A stretch of 64,000 bases of DNA from JADKIH01 sp031417395 (GTDB lineage Bacteria > Bacteroidota > Bacteroidia > AKYH767-A > 2013-40CM-41-45), in NCBI GenBank assembly GCA_031417395.1, contig JANOVM010000057.1, forward strand, positions 1-64,000, read 5' to 3'. Below, in pieces: positions 9,660 to 18,586 of this stretch; positions within the stretch are counted from its first letter, which is position 1; each line of letters starts with the position of its first letter. The position numbers and the translations under genes are program-made. The notes beneath the pieces were generated by a model. That model had not been told where the DNA came from and did no database searches. It saw nothing but the letters and a program-made list of their open reading frames with translations.

Positions 9660-10046
9660 TTACACCATAAACTCTTTCATAAATTCCTCAATCCTTTTTT
9701 CTTCATTCTCTTCAGCTTTTTTAAGAGTAGTATAAAATAATTCAGGGAATTCTTCCAATAAAGAGTCTAATTTTTGTAAATCGATATTAAAATATTCTGA
9801 AGTACTTAGATCAACTATTATTTGCAGCTCTATTAACTTTCTTTGTGCTTTTTTCAAGTGGAAGCGTATGCTTTCAATTGAGTTTATATTCAAACTCAGG
9901 CCAATTTGAAATGGAATCTGTCGGCTTAACTTAAGCAGCTTTTCTCTCAAATAAGTATCTTCATAGGCAGATGAATTAACAGCTTCATGTATTAGTTCTC
10001 GAAGTTCTTTCGCCTTAGTATAAATAATTTCAATGTTTATTTTCAT
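9660..10046 (-). CDS. Four-helix-bundle protein (23S rRNA IVP-like)
   Basis: This 128-residue protein is entirely helical and charged. The pattern of an arginine-lysine rich helix, then QIPFQIG, then a helix with NSIESIRFHLKKAQRKLIEL resembles the four-helix-bundle family related to proteins encoded in 23S rRNA intervening sequences. It ends in a highly charged tail (EENEEKRIEEFMKEF). These proteins are common in Bacteroidota and their role is unknown. The gene stands alone, about 100 bp upstream of the helicase gene on the same strand. No nearby rRNA was seen. The family call is tentative. Confidence 0.6.
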   Translation of the reverse strand: MKINIEIIYTKAKELRELIHEAVNSSAYEDTYLREKLLKLSRQIPFQIGLSLNINSIESIRFHLKKAQRKLIELQIIVDLSTSEYFNIDLQKLDSLLEEFPELFYTTLKKAEENEEKRIEEFMKEFMV

Positions 10047-10426
10047 TATGCAAATATCGGGGGCTATCGAAGTTTATACAACCATTAAAGTAAGGTTATT
10101 TAATTAAGGGAATCCTGAAAGCCTATACGGTTTCGGCACAGCCGACAATTTTTTGGGAATATATCTGTTTTTCAATTTTATTGCCAAATTGAAAATACTT
10201 CACAGCGGGGTGTCTGTTCATTTAATCAGACGAACTACTCGCGCAAAGTCTACTCCTAGCGGGTTATAAGTGTGCGAGATTTTCTTATTACTTACTCATA
10301 AACAGTAAAGTTTTGACGTTCTCAAGTAACTATAAAAGTCTTTCGCAGATCATTTGAATATTATTTCTGTTCGATAAGCAAGTTGGTTGAAGCTGAATAT
10401 TTTCTTAATATAAAACTAAGGTAAAC
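10047..10426. other. Intergenic stretch with a partial REP copy
   Basis: 380 bp without a supported gene. It holds an AT-rich perfect hairpin (TTTTCAATTT at 10169-10178 with AAATTGAAAA at 10186-10195) and the partial REP-like repeat at 10211-10263. Confidence 0.5.
10211..10263. repeat. REP-like palindromic repeat, copy 2 (partial)
   Basis: It matches the last 53 bp of the copies at 41-146 and 13235-13340 with a few substitutions. The left arm of the palindrome is absent, so the full stem cannot form. Confidence 0.65.
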
Positions 10427-13141
10427 TTACATTTTTACCAGTTTCCCGCAATATATTTTTTCACCTTCAAAAAGAAGAACATAAGGATATACTCCCTTAG
10501 TTTTCCATTCTAAATTAATTTGAATGGAATGTTCATTGTCATTAATGCCAATGGACTCAATCACTCTCCCCATTGAATCATATATCACTAAATTATCGCA
10601 TACTTTTGGAAAAGAAATATTAAAAAGATTTACTGAAGGATTTGGGAATATATTCTCGTTACTCGACAAAATATTTTCGTTTACTCCTAAAACGCTCTCG
10701 TTATATTTTCTTAATAAAATATCATCTGCTGTATTAAACGATTTAATAGTCCCCAGTAAATAAAACGCATTGGTATCTGCGAGTACATCGAAATTAAAGT
10801 AATTTCCTTGATTATTCGGCAAGTTGGATTTAAATAAAATGGTTCCTGATGTGTCGTATGCAACCACAAATCCACTATCGTTTTGTGTACCCAATGAGGT
10901 AGCATAAATAATTCCGTTATTATAATCAATATTTGAGCCTCGATTGTTTTGGACAGAATCTATCCAGCTTAAATTGCAGTTTTGATCTAGTTGCAGTGTA
11001 AAATAAGTGGATTGACCATTGTGAAAACGGACACCTGTAATGTACATATCTCCATTCCCGGAAATACTTGCATCAATCGGGATCAGATCAAAATTTCCTA
11101 AAACAGTATCACGAAATTCACAGGTTACCACTCCTGCAGAATCAAACTTGGTGACATACAAAGAAATTACAGGAAAACTACTATACCCAAAACAATAAAA
11201 GTTATTGTTGCTATCGATAAACAGTTGGTTAACAGTAGCATTTTGTCCATAGTTATATGATAGTTGACGGATTGTGTTACTGGCTGTATCCAAATCATAA
11301 ATATAAAATTCATTTATGCTAGTATACATATTCGCGAGCGCATATATATGATTATTGCGATGAATAAGCGAATAAACGCCATCCCCGCCATTAGTAGGCG
11401 ATGCAAAATATTTTATCCATTGCCTATTACCAGATGAATCCAATTTACAGACGATTCCATCCTGATTGCTGTGAGTGGTATCATATGTTCCACTATAATA
11501 AACATTCAGAGCTGTGTCAGTCGTAATAGAATTCCCAAAACTAGTGCCGTTATTAACCTGATCATACAGAAAATCAGTCCACATTTTCTGGCCCGATGAG
11601 CTTATTTTTAAAGCATAAATAGCATACGTTATATTAAACGTTATGGAGTCGGCAGTACCGCATAAATAAATATTATTTAAATAGTCGATGTGCACATCTT
11701 CAACAAAAGCATTCAGTGTCGGACGAACCCTTGTGCGCCATATCAGGTTTCCATTAATATCATGCTTAAATATTTCAATACAATTGACATAAGTAATACT
11801 CGGAAATTCCGCTGTATCGGTTACTTGACAAACACTAATTATATCTCCATTGTAATCTCTCCTGATAAATTGGCCCCGATCGTCTTTGCTTTGATAATTT
11901 TCATATACAACCGAGAACGTGTCTGTGACAGATGAATCACAGCCGAACAACCGATAACCATACATATTGGGTTCCTGAGATTCGAATGCAATTACATACT
12001 TACCGAAAGAGTTTACATCGGAAAAACTTCCAAAATATCTATTCAACATTTTGTTTAATCTCAACGTTCCGGTGGAATCATACTGCTGGAAATTGACATA
12101 TTTAGTATTTGAATTAAAATCAATTGTATCCATTCCCAAATAAGCATAACCAAATTTATCACAACGTAGACTGGCTCTTAAGGCATTGGTGTTGGTGGAA
12201 TTTTGCCATGAGACATTACCGGAGTTATTGAAACAAATTAATATCGCGGGGTTCTCGAAGAACAATACGTAAAAACCATTCACAGAATAGTTGACTAAAG
12301 GTTTCGAAGACCAGTTACCATGTTGATTTGATTTGCGCCAGACAACATTCAATGAAGCGTCGAGTTTTATTACGCTTGCTGAATCAAAAATTGCATTTTT
12401 CCCAACTAGAAAAAGGTTTCCATTGTCGTCCATTGCGGCATTACATTCAACATCCATGTTTTGTTCCAGATGAAAGGAGATAATTGCAGAGGCAGAATCA
12501 TACAAGCTAGCCTGTACAATACCCATCTGAGAATACACGGTCAAAAATTGTTGATTAGATATTACTTTTAAAAATTGCAATGAAGTAGTTGAAGGAGGTG
12601 TGATTGAATGGATAAGATTTCCGCTTGAATCGACTTTCCCTAAAAGTATTCCAGAGCCCGGTCCATAGTTAATTCCGAAATAAACATTTCCCGACGAATC
12701 AGAACTCAATAATACTTCGTTAAAGAAACTGGAATACGTCGGGTGTAGCATCATCCATTGAAAATTCCCGGCGCTGTCATACTTGTTTATGACGAATTGA
12801 TACTGTGAAATATCTTCCTTTCTGCCCCCAACATAAATATTTCCCTGAATATCGGTAGTAATAGAAATCGGGAATATCGTTGAATCGGTAATATTAAAAT
12901 CCTCGCTTCCGTCGGGATGCAATTTTTTTAAAAACATTGTACGATTAACCGCAGTATCCTTATAACCAGCGATAATAAAATCTCCATTTATATCGGATTC
13001 TAAATCAGCGATTGTCATTTCTGAATTAACCTTATAACCATCTATAATGTTTTCCCATGTTAGATTAAAAGATTGCGAAAATGTCAACAGTGGAAGTAAT
13101 GAAAAAGCAAAAGCGTAAAATATTTTAAGTCTCAAGTGCAT
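10427..13141 (-). CDS. Large secreted T9SS type A protein with propeller-like repeats
   Basis: This 904-residue protein has a signal peptide (1-22, cut near TFSQ). Many repeats carry signatures such as YDSAGNFQW, VDSSGNL and KLDSSGNRQWIKYF, each pairing a calcium-like DSxGN turn with a following tryptophan. They are spaced to build beta-propeller blades (SBBP/delta-60-like). A T9SS type A sorting domain begins near residue 825 (IFPNPSVNLFNISF) and ends in the typical GKLVKM. It is predicted to be cell-surface or secreted, ligand unknown. It is the longest of the five propeller-like T9SS proteins in the window. Confidence 0.87.
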   Translation of the reverse strand: MHLRLKIFYAFAFSLLPLLTFSQSFNLTWENIIDGYKVNSEMTIADLESDINGDFIIAGYKDTAVNRTMFLKKLHPDGSEDFNITDSTIFPISITTDIQGNIYVGGRKEDISQYQFVINKYDSAGNFQWMMLHPTYSSFFNEVLLSSDSSGNVYFGINYGPGSGILLGKVDSSGNLIHSITPPSTTSLQFLKVISNQQFLTVYSQMGIVQASLYDSASAIISFHLEQNMDVECNAAMDDNGNLFLVGKNAIFDSASVIKLDASLNVVWRKSNQHGNWSSKPLVNYSVNGFYVLFFENPAILICFNNSGNVSWQNSTNTNALRASLRCDKFGYAYLGMDTIDFNSNTKYVNFQQYDSTGTLRLNKMLNRYFGSFSDVNSFGKYVIAFESQEPNMYGYRLFGCDSSVTDTFSVVYENYQSKDDRGQFIRRDYNGDIISVCQVTDTAEFPSITYVNCIEIFKHDINGNLIWRTRVRPTLNAFVEDVHIDYLNNIYLCGTADSITFNITYAIYALKISSSGQKMWTDFLYDQVNNGTSFGNSITTDTALNVYYSGTYDTTHSNQDGIVCKLDSSGNRQWIKYFASPTNGGDGVYSLIHRNNHIYALANMYTSINEFYIYDLDTASNTIRQLSYNYGQNATVNQLFIDSNNNFYCFGYSSFPVISLYVTKFDSAGVVTCEFRDTVLGNFDLIPIDASISGNGDMYITGVRFHNGQSTYFTLQLDQNCNLSWIDSVQNNRGSNIDYNNGIIYATSLGTQNDSGFVVAYDTSGTILFKSNLPNNQGNYFNFDVLADTNAFYLLGTIKSFNTADDILLRKYNESVLGVNENILSSNENIFPNPSVNLFNISFPKVCDNLVIYDSMGRVIESIGINDNEHSIQINLEWKTKGVYPYVLLFEGEKIYCGKLVKM

Positions 13142-13208
13142 TTTATTATTTCATTTATCTTATTGTTTATAACAATTTGTTGATAGCAATATACAAAAAT
13201 TAAATTAG

Positions 13209-13236
13209 AACCCGCTAGGACTACTCCTAGCGGGTT
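13209..13236. repeat. Perfect 11-bp REP hairpin
   Basis: AACCCGCTAGG pairs exactly with CCTAGCGGGTT around the loop ACTACT. It immediately precedes and overlaps by 2 nt the REP-like copy at 13235-13340, whose own right end repeats CTACTCCTAGCGGG. Together they form a two-hairpin (BIME-like) unit downstream of no gene. It could also act as a bidirectional terminator. Confidence 0.75.
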
Positions 13237-13340
13237 GTTTTACAGTTGATAGTATTGTAAATGTAAGTCGTAGTCCGCGCGAATAGATGTCTGTTCATTT
13301 TATCAAACGAACTACTCGCGCTAAGACTACTCCTAGCGGG
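13235..13340. repeat. REP-like palindromic repeat, copy 3
   Basis: Near-identical (103 of 106 positions) to 41-146. The flanking sequences at the two sites are unrelated, so the unit has moved or been copied as a block. It lies between the promoter of the 904-residue protein gene and the end of a small secreted-protein gene. Confidence 0.8.
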
Positions 13341-13371
13341 GTTTGAACTTGTAAAAAAATTTTATCGAGTT

Positions 13372-13767
13372 TTATTTACAGTCCTTAATTTCACATGACT
13401 TAATAGCATCATTGATATATAACTGAAGTCCGGAAAGCTCCTGACCTTTTACAATAAATGTTACCTGAGAAGTACCATTGTAAGTTTCGCTGTAAATACC
13501 TTTGATGATCACTGCCCGGCCTGAATATTCGCGTCCCATGTTAAACTGATCATTCCCTTTTTCCGAATCATGTAACATTGATGCAGCAAGACCGGCCTGT
13601 TGTAAATATTTGAAATCTCCATTTGGCATAGAACCTTGCCCTAACAACAAGGTATCTCCGGCATGATACGTAATTCCATTAGTCGCCTTATACAGTTTTA
13701 ATTTTTTAGCCTGTACGTTAGAAATAAATAATGCCAAAAGCATAGTTACGATGCAAATCTTTTTCAT
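13372..13767 (-). CDS. Small secreted protein of unknown function
   Basis: This 131-residue protein has a clear signal peptide (1-20, cut after VQA). The mature part is rich in beta strands and small residues, with YHAGDTLLLGQGSMPNG, a central GREYSGRAVIIKGIY strand pair and a C-terminal CEIKDCK that could form a disulfide. It resembles small Bacteroidota periplasmic or outer-membrane proteins, but I do not recognise the family. It is a single gene with its stop 32 bp from the REP-like repeat, and no operon partner. Confidence 0.7.
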   Translation of the reverse strand: MKKICIVTMLLALFISNVQAKKLKLYKATNGITYHAGDTLLLGQGSMPNGDFKYLQQAGLAASMLHDSEKGNDQFNMGREYSGRAVIIKGIYSETYNGTSQVTFIVKGQELSGLQLYINDAIKSCEIKDCK

Positions 13768-14118
13768 TGAAATATTTTTTGAGTGTATTGTTTATTGATA
13801 AACGAGAAAGATTTATTATTATTGTTACAGATATCCCCGCTTGGATTAGGTGTGTCCTGAATTATCTTTTGCTGAATGTAAGATAAATGTTTTAATTGAG
13901 ATGAAGGAAGACAGGGAAAAGAGCTGTCTGACCCTTCGCAATCGGCTTACAGGAGCAATTCTGGCACAGCTGGATTAATAAATCCTTCAGCATTTGAAAC
14001 AAGATGAAGAAATAGTATCAATTGCAATAATTCAGTCATATATGTTATTTGCCTTGACAAGGTCTGCTAATTATTTGTAAGTTTAGATCTTGAAAAATTT
14101 TCTTAATAATTATTTTTT
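13768..14118. other. Divergent intergenic region with a dispersed repeat
   Basis: 351 bp between two divergent genes. It holds the second copy of the 105-bp repeat and the leader of the SIMPL-like gene, where TTGAC at 14054-14058 lies upstream of TAAGTTTA. No exact -7 consensus is present. Confidence 0.5.
13852..13956 (+). repeat. About 105-bp dispersed repeat, copy 2
   Basis: Partner of 6874-6980: it begins GTGTCCTGAATTATCTTTTG and ends TCGGCTTACAGGAGCA. The inner 15 or so bases differ between copies, while the flanking blocks of about 55 and 35 bp are near-identical. Confidence 0.7.
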
Positions 14119-14838
14119 ATGAAATCATTGATATTCTATACTATTACTTTCTCTCTAATTTTCTCTCTTAAAACATTTTGCCAACCGGCAATTACTGCAA
14201 CTAACACAGGTAATATAATTATATCGGGTCAATCACTAATTGAAGTCGAGCCTACTTCTTACATATTGGAAATTACTATTGCAGAATCATTTACTAAATC
14301 ACCAAACTCAGAATTTCAAGTAATCGATATTTATATAGATTCCATCGAATTGATGTTAAATGAAAAGGTAACCGAGTTGGGTTTTGCTTCAAATGATATT
14401 AAAAGTGTTTCAATAAATACCGCTTTCAATAATAATTATAACAATGTAAATTCTGAATTATTAGTTACTGAGGTATTCATTCTTCCGGTTAAGACTTATG
14501 AAGATCTGACTAAGTTAACAAAAGGTTTACGATTTTATGGTTTACAAGAAATAAAAATTAAGAAGCTATTTGATAAAGATAAAATTGAAATTCAAAATCA
14601 ATTGTATTCCGAAGCTCTCAACGATGCCAAAAATATAGCAGTAGATTTACTCACATCGATAAATTTAAAGCCGAGTGGAGGTTTCAATATTTTATTCATT
14701 GATCCAATGGAATCGCCTTTTCGGAATATTACAATCTGTTGCGGAGGCTATGCCAGTGAATTCGACATGTTAAATCAAATCAAAAGAACGGAAACAATTT
14801 CGACCTCATTTAATTTCACTTTCGAAATGACTCATTAA
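14119..14838 (+). CDS. SIMPL-like (DUF541) periplasmic protein 1
   Basis: This 239-residue protein has a signal peptide (1-21, cut near FCQ). It shows the SIMPL/DUF541 layout: an N-terminal strand of the form ISGQSLIEVEPTSYILEI, a middle region on differential sign-like sums, and the helix EALNDAKNIAVDLLTSINLKPSGG that is the family's recognisable C-terminal part (DAxxKAxxLAxxLGxxLG). Family members sit in the periplasm or outer membrane; their function is poorly defined. The next gene, 19 bp downstream, is a paralog, so this is a tandem duplication in one operon. Confidence in the family is moderate because sequence conservation is weak. Confidence 0.7.
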   Translation: MKSLIFYTITFSLIFSLKTFCQPAITATNTGNIIISGQSLIEVEPTSYILEITIAESFTKSPNSEFQVIDIYIDSIELMLNEKVTELGFASNDIKSVSINTAFNNNYNNVNSELLVTEVFILPVKTYEDLTKLTKGLRFYGLQEIKIKKLFDKDKIEIQNQLYSEALNDAKNIAVDLLTSINLKPSGGFNILFIDPMESPFRNITICCGGYASEFDMLNQIKRTETISTSFNFTFEMTH

Positions 14839-14857
14839 AAAACTAACTACTATTATT

Positions 14858-15565
14858 ATGAAATTAATTTATGTTTATGTATTGCTCTGCACATCGATGA
14901 CAAGCAATTTGTTTAGCCAGGACTTTGATAAATATTGTACCGTGAAAAGAATAAAGACAACCGGGTATGCTGAAACTCTACTTGAACCGAGTTCATATAT
15001 ACTGGAAATAGTAATACAAGAAACCATGTTTCAACCAACCAACTATAATCAGCCGGCTTATATAGATTTCCCAATTGATACGCTCGAGCGCTATCTAAAA
15101 AAATGGGTAACAGATATGGGATTATCCGAAAAGGATTTAACGCCGGTTTTTATTGGAACTACTATAAATAATGGCAACAGTAGGAACATCAATTTAATTA
15201 ATGAAAAATATGAATTAAAAGTTAAAAACTATTCCGACCTGAATAAAATATCGAAGTCTACCAAGTTTAAAGGATTAACTGGTTTTCGAATTTTAAGAAA
15301 GTTTTATGTTGATCCCGACGAAGTTCAGAAAAAACTATATATTGCCGCTTTGAAAAATTCAAGAATAAAAGCCGAGAATATTTTGTCATCAGTACATAAA
15401 ACTTTAGGTGATATAATATTACTGGATATGTATTCCAATCAGGATCAATTCATAGTTGACGATGCTCCTTCGCGGGGAAATTATAATGGAAATTCAATGG
15501 AGGCAGACTTACAGCAACAAAAGAAGATTTCTGTATCGTTATCGGCGATGTATGAAATCAAATAA
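14858..15565 (+). CDS. SIMPL-like (DUF541) periplasmic protein 2
   Basis: This 235-residue paralog of the preceding gene has a signal peptide (1-20) and a matching strand TTGYAETLLEPSSYILEIVI. The helix AALKNSRIKAENILSSVHKTLG corresponds to the SIMPL C-terminal helix. It starts 19 bp after its partner, so the two are co-transcribed. Its 3' end overlaps the start of the EamA transporter gene by 14 bp, which suggests translational coupling of all three. The copies have diverged considerably, so the duplication is old. Confidence 0.7.
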   Translation: MKLIYVYVLLCTSMTSNLFSQDFDKYCTVKRIKTTGYAETLLEPSSYILEIVIQETMFQPTNYNQPAYIDFPIDTLERYLKKWVTDMGLSEKDLTPVFIGTTINNGNSRNINLINEKYELKVKNYSDLNKISKSTKFKGLTGFRILRKFYVDPDEVQKKLYIAALKNSRIKAENILSSVHKTLGDIILLDMYSNQDQFIVDDAPSRGNYNGNSMEADLQQQKKISVSLSAMYEIK

Positions 15566-16472
15566 TTCCACATTAAATGTTTTAAAAAAGGATTCTGAAA
15601 AAATTTTACGTTTAGGAATCGTCTTCAGCATGTTTCTGTGGGGATTGAGCTGGCCTTCTGCAAAAGTGCTTACGGGTTATTTGTCCATGGTGGATTTTAT
15701 TCTGTGGCGGTATATCCTTGTAGTGGTTTCCATGTTTTTTTTATTGTTGATACTGAAGATTCCTTTTTCCGGGAATCGTAAAGGCATACCGAATATACTG
15801 ATCTCCGGTTTGCTGCTTGCTTTTTATAGTTTCTTATTTTACCGTGGACTAAAACAAGGTATGGCCGGTGCCGGTGGCGTCCTAGTAACAACACTGAATC
15901 CTATTATCGCTTATTCCATAGGCATGGTCATCAGACGGAAAGCACCCACAAGAATTGAACAGACAGGACTTTTGTGCGGATTACTGGCGGGCTGCTTTCT
16001 ATTAAAAATATGGGATCAATCGCAATCAATTTTAGACAGTGGCAATCTGTTTTTTCTCGCAGCTTCATTTACCTGGGCTGTTATGAGTGTATTCACTTCC
16101 AAAGCGAAAAAATTCGGAACGTCGTTTGGCTTTTCATTCTGGCAATACATTGTCAGTTTGCTTTGCATGCTCCCATTCATTCAGGTAAATGAATTCATTT
16201 CTGTAATCGCTATCCGGGATTCTGTCTTTTGGTTTAACATGATCTTTAGTGCATCTATTGTTACCGCTTTAGCTACGACATTTTTCTTTTTCGCTACGAC
16301 AAAGGTGGGGCCTGAAAAGGCAAGCAGCTTTATCTTCCTGGTTCCTTTTGCAGCAGAAGTTTCATCGTGGCTCCTGTTAAACGAGCCTATGCTTCCCCAT
16401 ACGATAGCCGGAGGAATTTTGGGAATTGTTGCAGTGTATATGATTAACCGAACTCCCGTTTTTAAAAATTGA
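15552..16472 (+). CDS. EamA/DMT family transporter
   Basis: This 306-residue inner-membrane protein has ten predicted helices in two EamA repeats (roughly residues 20-145 and 165-300). It shows typical segments: FLWGLSWPSAKVL, ALYFGL-like GLKQGMAGAGGVLVTTLNP near the end of the first repeat, and the closing LVPFAAEVSSWLLLNEP then GGILGIVAVYMINR. DMT proteins export or import small metabolites; the substrate is not predictable. I chose the ATG at 15552 over one at 15456, because the extra 32 residues would lie wholly inside the upstream SIMPL gene and add a charged, non-homologous tail. Confidence 0.88.
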   Translation: MKSNNSTLNVLKKDSEKILRLGIVFSMFLWGLSWPSAKVLTGYLSMVDFILWRYILVVVSMFFLLLILKIPFSGNRKGIPNILISGLLLAFYSFLFYRGLKQGMAGAGGVLVTTLNPIIAYSIGMVIRRKAPTRIEQTGLLCGLLAGCFLLKIWDQSQSILDSGNLFFLAASFTWAVMSVFTSKAKKFGTSFGFSFWQYIVSLLCMLPFIQVNEFISVIAIRDSVFWFNMIFSASIVTALATTFFFFATTKVGPEKASSFIFLVPFAAEVSSWLLLNEPMLPHTIAGGILGIVAVYMINRTPVFKN

Positions 16473-16530
16473 AAAAACATGAATCAAATTGTTTTTTATA
16501 AAAACCTAAAGAAATCCTGAACAGAGTATT

Positions 16531-18243
16531 TCAATCCGTAACAACAAATTTCCCGCTATATATAGTTGAGTTGGTTTTATTCACCAACTTATATAAATAC
16601 AAGCCCGATGAAAAAAGTGAGGAATGTAAAATGTACTTTTCTTTGACCGATACGTTGAGAATTTGACTACCGGAGAAATCGTAAACGATCAGGTTGTATT
16701 GAAGATCATCAGGCAAAATGAGGACTGAATTATCTTGTAAAGGAACAGGATAGATAAGTACTTTTTCTGAATCAATAATTTTGATTCCTGTAATAAAAGA
16801 AGAGTCGATGAATGTGTTGTAAACTAAATTAGTCACAACGGCTGGATTCAGGTCAAAGTATATATAGGCATTATTAGTAGCTACTGTATTGTTTGGAAGA
16901 TTGGAATTGGGTTTAATAGTATAAACAAGCATGGCATGACTGTTTAGTTCATCTACATTACTGTCGGGCAAAATAATATTTTTAAACAAAAACCTTAATG
17001 TTCTGTTATTTTCATATTGAATGCTGACAGGATTACTGGAGTACACCAAGTGAAACGAATTTAAATTAAGATCAGGATCTATCCAGTTCAATATTGATAC
17101 ATCAAATGCTGTGTCCGTTCCGCAATTTTGAAAGCGGATTCTATAGGTCATTGTTGAATCCTTGTCTGTATAATGATGTATACTATCTGTGCCAAGAGGA
17201 TATGCTGTCATATCATTTGGATCATGTGAGCAAAGGATATTTTCGCGAATGGTATTGGAATATACTGCATAAAATGTTCCGGTTGAATCAGAGAGACTAT
17301 CAGTTAAAACATAATTAGAAATACTATTTGTCATAGCGCCTTGAATTTGCATGGTATTAGTTAGTGTCTGAAACGGCTGTAGAGTATATGTCCACCGAAT
17401 AGAATCATTCGATACAAAATCAGGCGTAATTGAAGAATTCAGAAAAATTACCCCACTATATATTTTCATTGAAATGGACCCCTTCTCTATACTGTTTGAA
17501 TAACTTGTAATTGACCAAAAGGCATTGGATGGCCTGTTACATCTAATCGGATTGCATGAAGAGTAAAAATCATGCAGCAGGACGCCTGCAACAGGAGGGG
17601 TATATATTCCGAAGTTGTTTCCAAATGTATCAGGTGGAACGGTTAATGAGATTGAAGCGGGAGTTGTTAAAGTAAAACCCGGAGGAACCATAATACTACC
17701 GGTATAAGATCCCACATCCATCACTGCATTATATGATCCTCCCAACCCGGTAGAAAGTGTGGTGTTTGATGGAAGGAACTTTACGCTTTGGTTAGAAACG
17801 CCATTTTCATTCGAATCGATTGTCCCATTTTGATTAGTATCGAAGAAGACTTTACCTGATATCATTGTCTCCTGAATTTCAACGGCATTAGGAAAAATAC
17901 TATTGTTCCAGCCATAGGACGTTGGATTATTAACATGGAGATCATAAAATCCCGGAGTCGCTGTGTATGGAATGTAAAAGGTCTCATTTACTGAATTTGC
18001 AAACCCTAAACCGGAAGAGGAGAATGTATATGTACTGCTGCCATTAATAATTTCACTTCCTTTTTGAAGCCAAAATTGATATTGAGAACCTATACCGGAA
18101 CTTATAGTCATAACAGCCCCGTATGGAGTAATGGTAGTAGTTAGAACCGTATATCGGCGGGTATGATTGGGAGATACTGAAACGATTTGTGCATCTAATG
18201 AATAACTACAGGCTAAAAACAAAAAAAGGTAAAATGCTTTCAT
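16531..18243 (-). CDS. Secreted T9SS protein with SdrD B-like and DUF7619 domains
   Basis: This 570-residue protein has a signal peptide (1-18). An N-terminal Ig-like region (IPYTATPGFYDLHV) is followed near residue 130 by an SdrD B-like or prealbumin-like module (GKVFFDTNQNGTIDSNENG) with its acidic calcium-binding turn. Next comes a DUF7619-type domain near 345-480 (CSHDPNDMTAYPLG, TYRIRFQNCGTDTAFDV, AYIYFDLNPAVVTN). A T9SS type A sorting domain follows from about 490 (IYPVPLQDNSVLIL). This combination is common in Bacteroidota surface proteins. It is convergent with the EamA gene. Confidence 0.85.
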   Translation of the reverse strand: MKAFYLFLFLACSYSLDAQIVSVSPNHTRRYTVLTTTITPYGAVMTISSGIGSQYQFWLQKGSEIINGSSTYTFSSSGLGFANSVNETFYIPYTATPGFYDLHVNNPTSYGWNNSIFPNAVEIQETMISGKVFFDTNQNGTIDSNENGVSNQSVKFLPSNTTLSTGLGGSYNAVMDVGSYTGSIMVPPGFTLTTPASISLTVPPDTFGNNFGIYTPPVAGVLLHDFYSSCNPIRCNRPSNAFWSITSYSNSIEKGSISMKIYSGVIFLNSSITPDFVSNDSIRWTYTLQPFQTLTNTMQIQGAMTNSISNYVLTDSLSDSTGTFYAVYSNTIRENILCSHDPNDMTAYPLGTDSIHHYTDKDSTMTYRIRFQNCGTDTAFDVSILNWIDPDLNLNSFHLVYSSNPVSIQYENNRTLRFLFKNIILPDSNVDELNSHAMLVYTIKPNSNLPNNTVATNNAYIYFDLNPAVVTNLVYNTFIDSSFITGIKIIDSEKVLIYPVPLQDNSVLILPDDLQYNLIVYDFSGSQILNVSVKEKYILHSSLFSSGLYLYKLVNKTNSTIYSGKFVVTD

Positions 18244-18586
18244 GGGAAATTTATTAAACGTATGTAAGGACGACTTAATTCAACTCCTGTAATTTACTTT
18301 TTGGTTAAGCTGCTTTATTGAGTTGCAGACCTTCAAAAAACAAGGGTGTATTTTAATTATTTCCTAATCGCCGGACCTCCTTGTGGAAATTAATTTGCTA
18401 TTATTAACTTCGCCGGCTTTACACTCCGGCCTTGAAGGGATTCACATTTATTCGCATCTACTTTTCCTCCATTAATTAAATAACTTCACCCTTCCTTAAA
18501 TTAAGTTTACTACATATAAGAGGTTTAGCTTTGCAGTTTCGCGGAAAATCATTTTCTTCACTGTATAATTTTTAATTTAGAAACCG
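18244..18586. promoter_or_regulatory. Divergent promoter region
   Basis: 343 bp between two divergent T9SS genes. TAGCTTTG at 18526-18533 fits the Bacteroidota -7 box TAnnTTTG for the rightward gene, about 47 nt before its start. Only a weak TTT lies in the -33 position. Nothing else was recognised. Confidence 0.45.

Noticed and set aside
15456..15551. Longer start for the EamA transporter
   Set aside because: The extra residues lie inside the upstream SIMPL-like gene, are basic and non-membrane, and no family member has such an extension to my knowledge.
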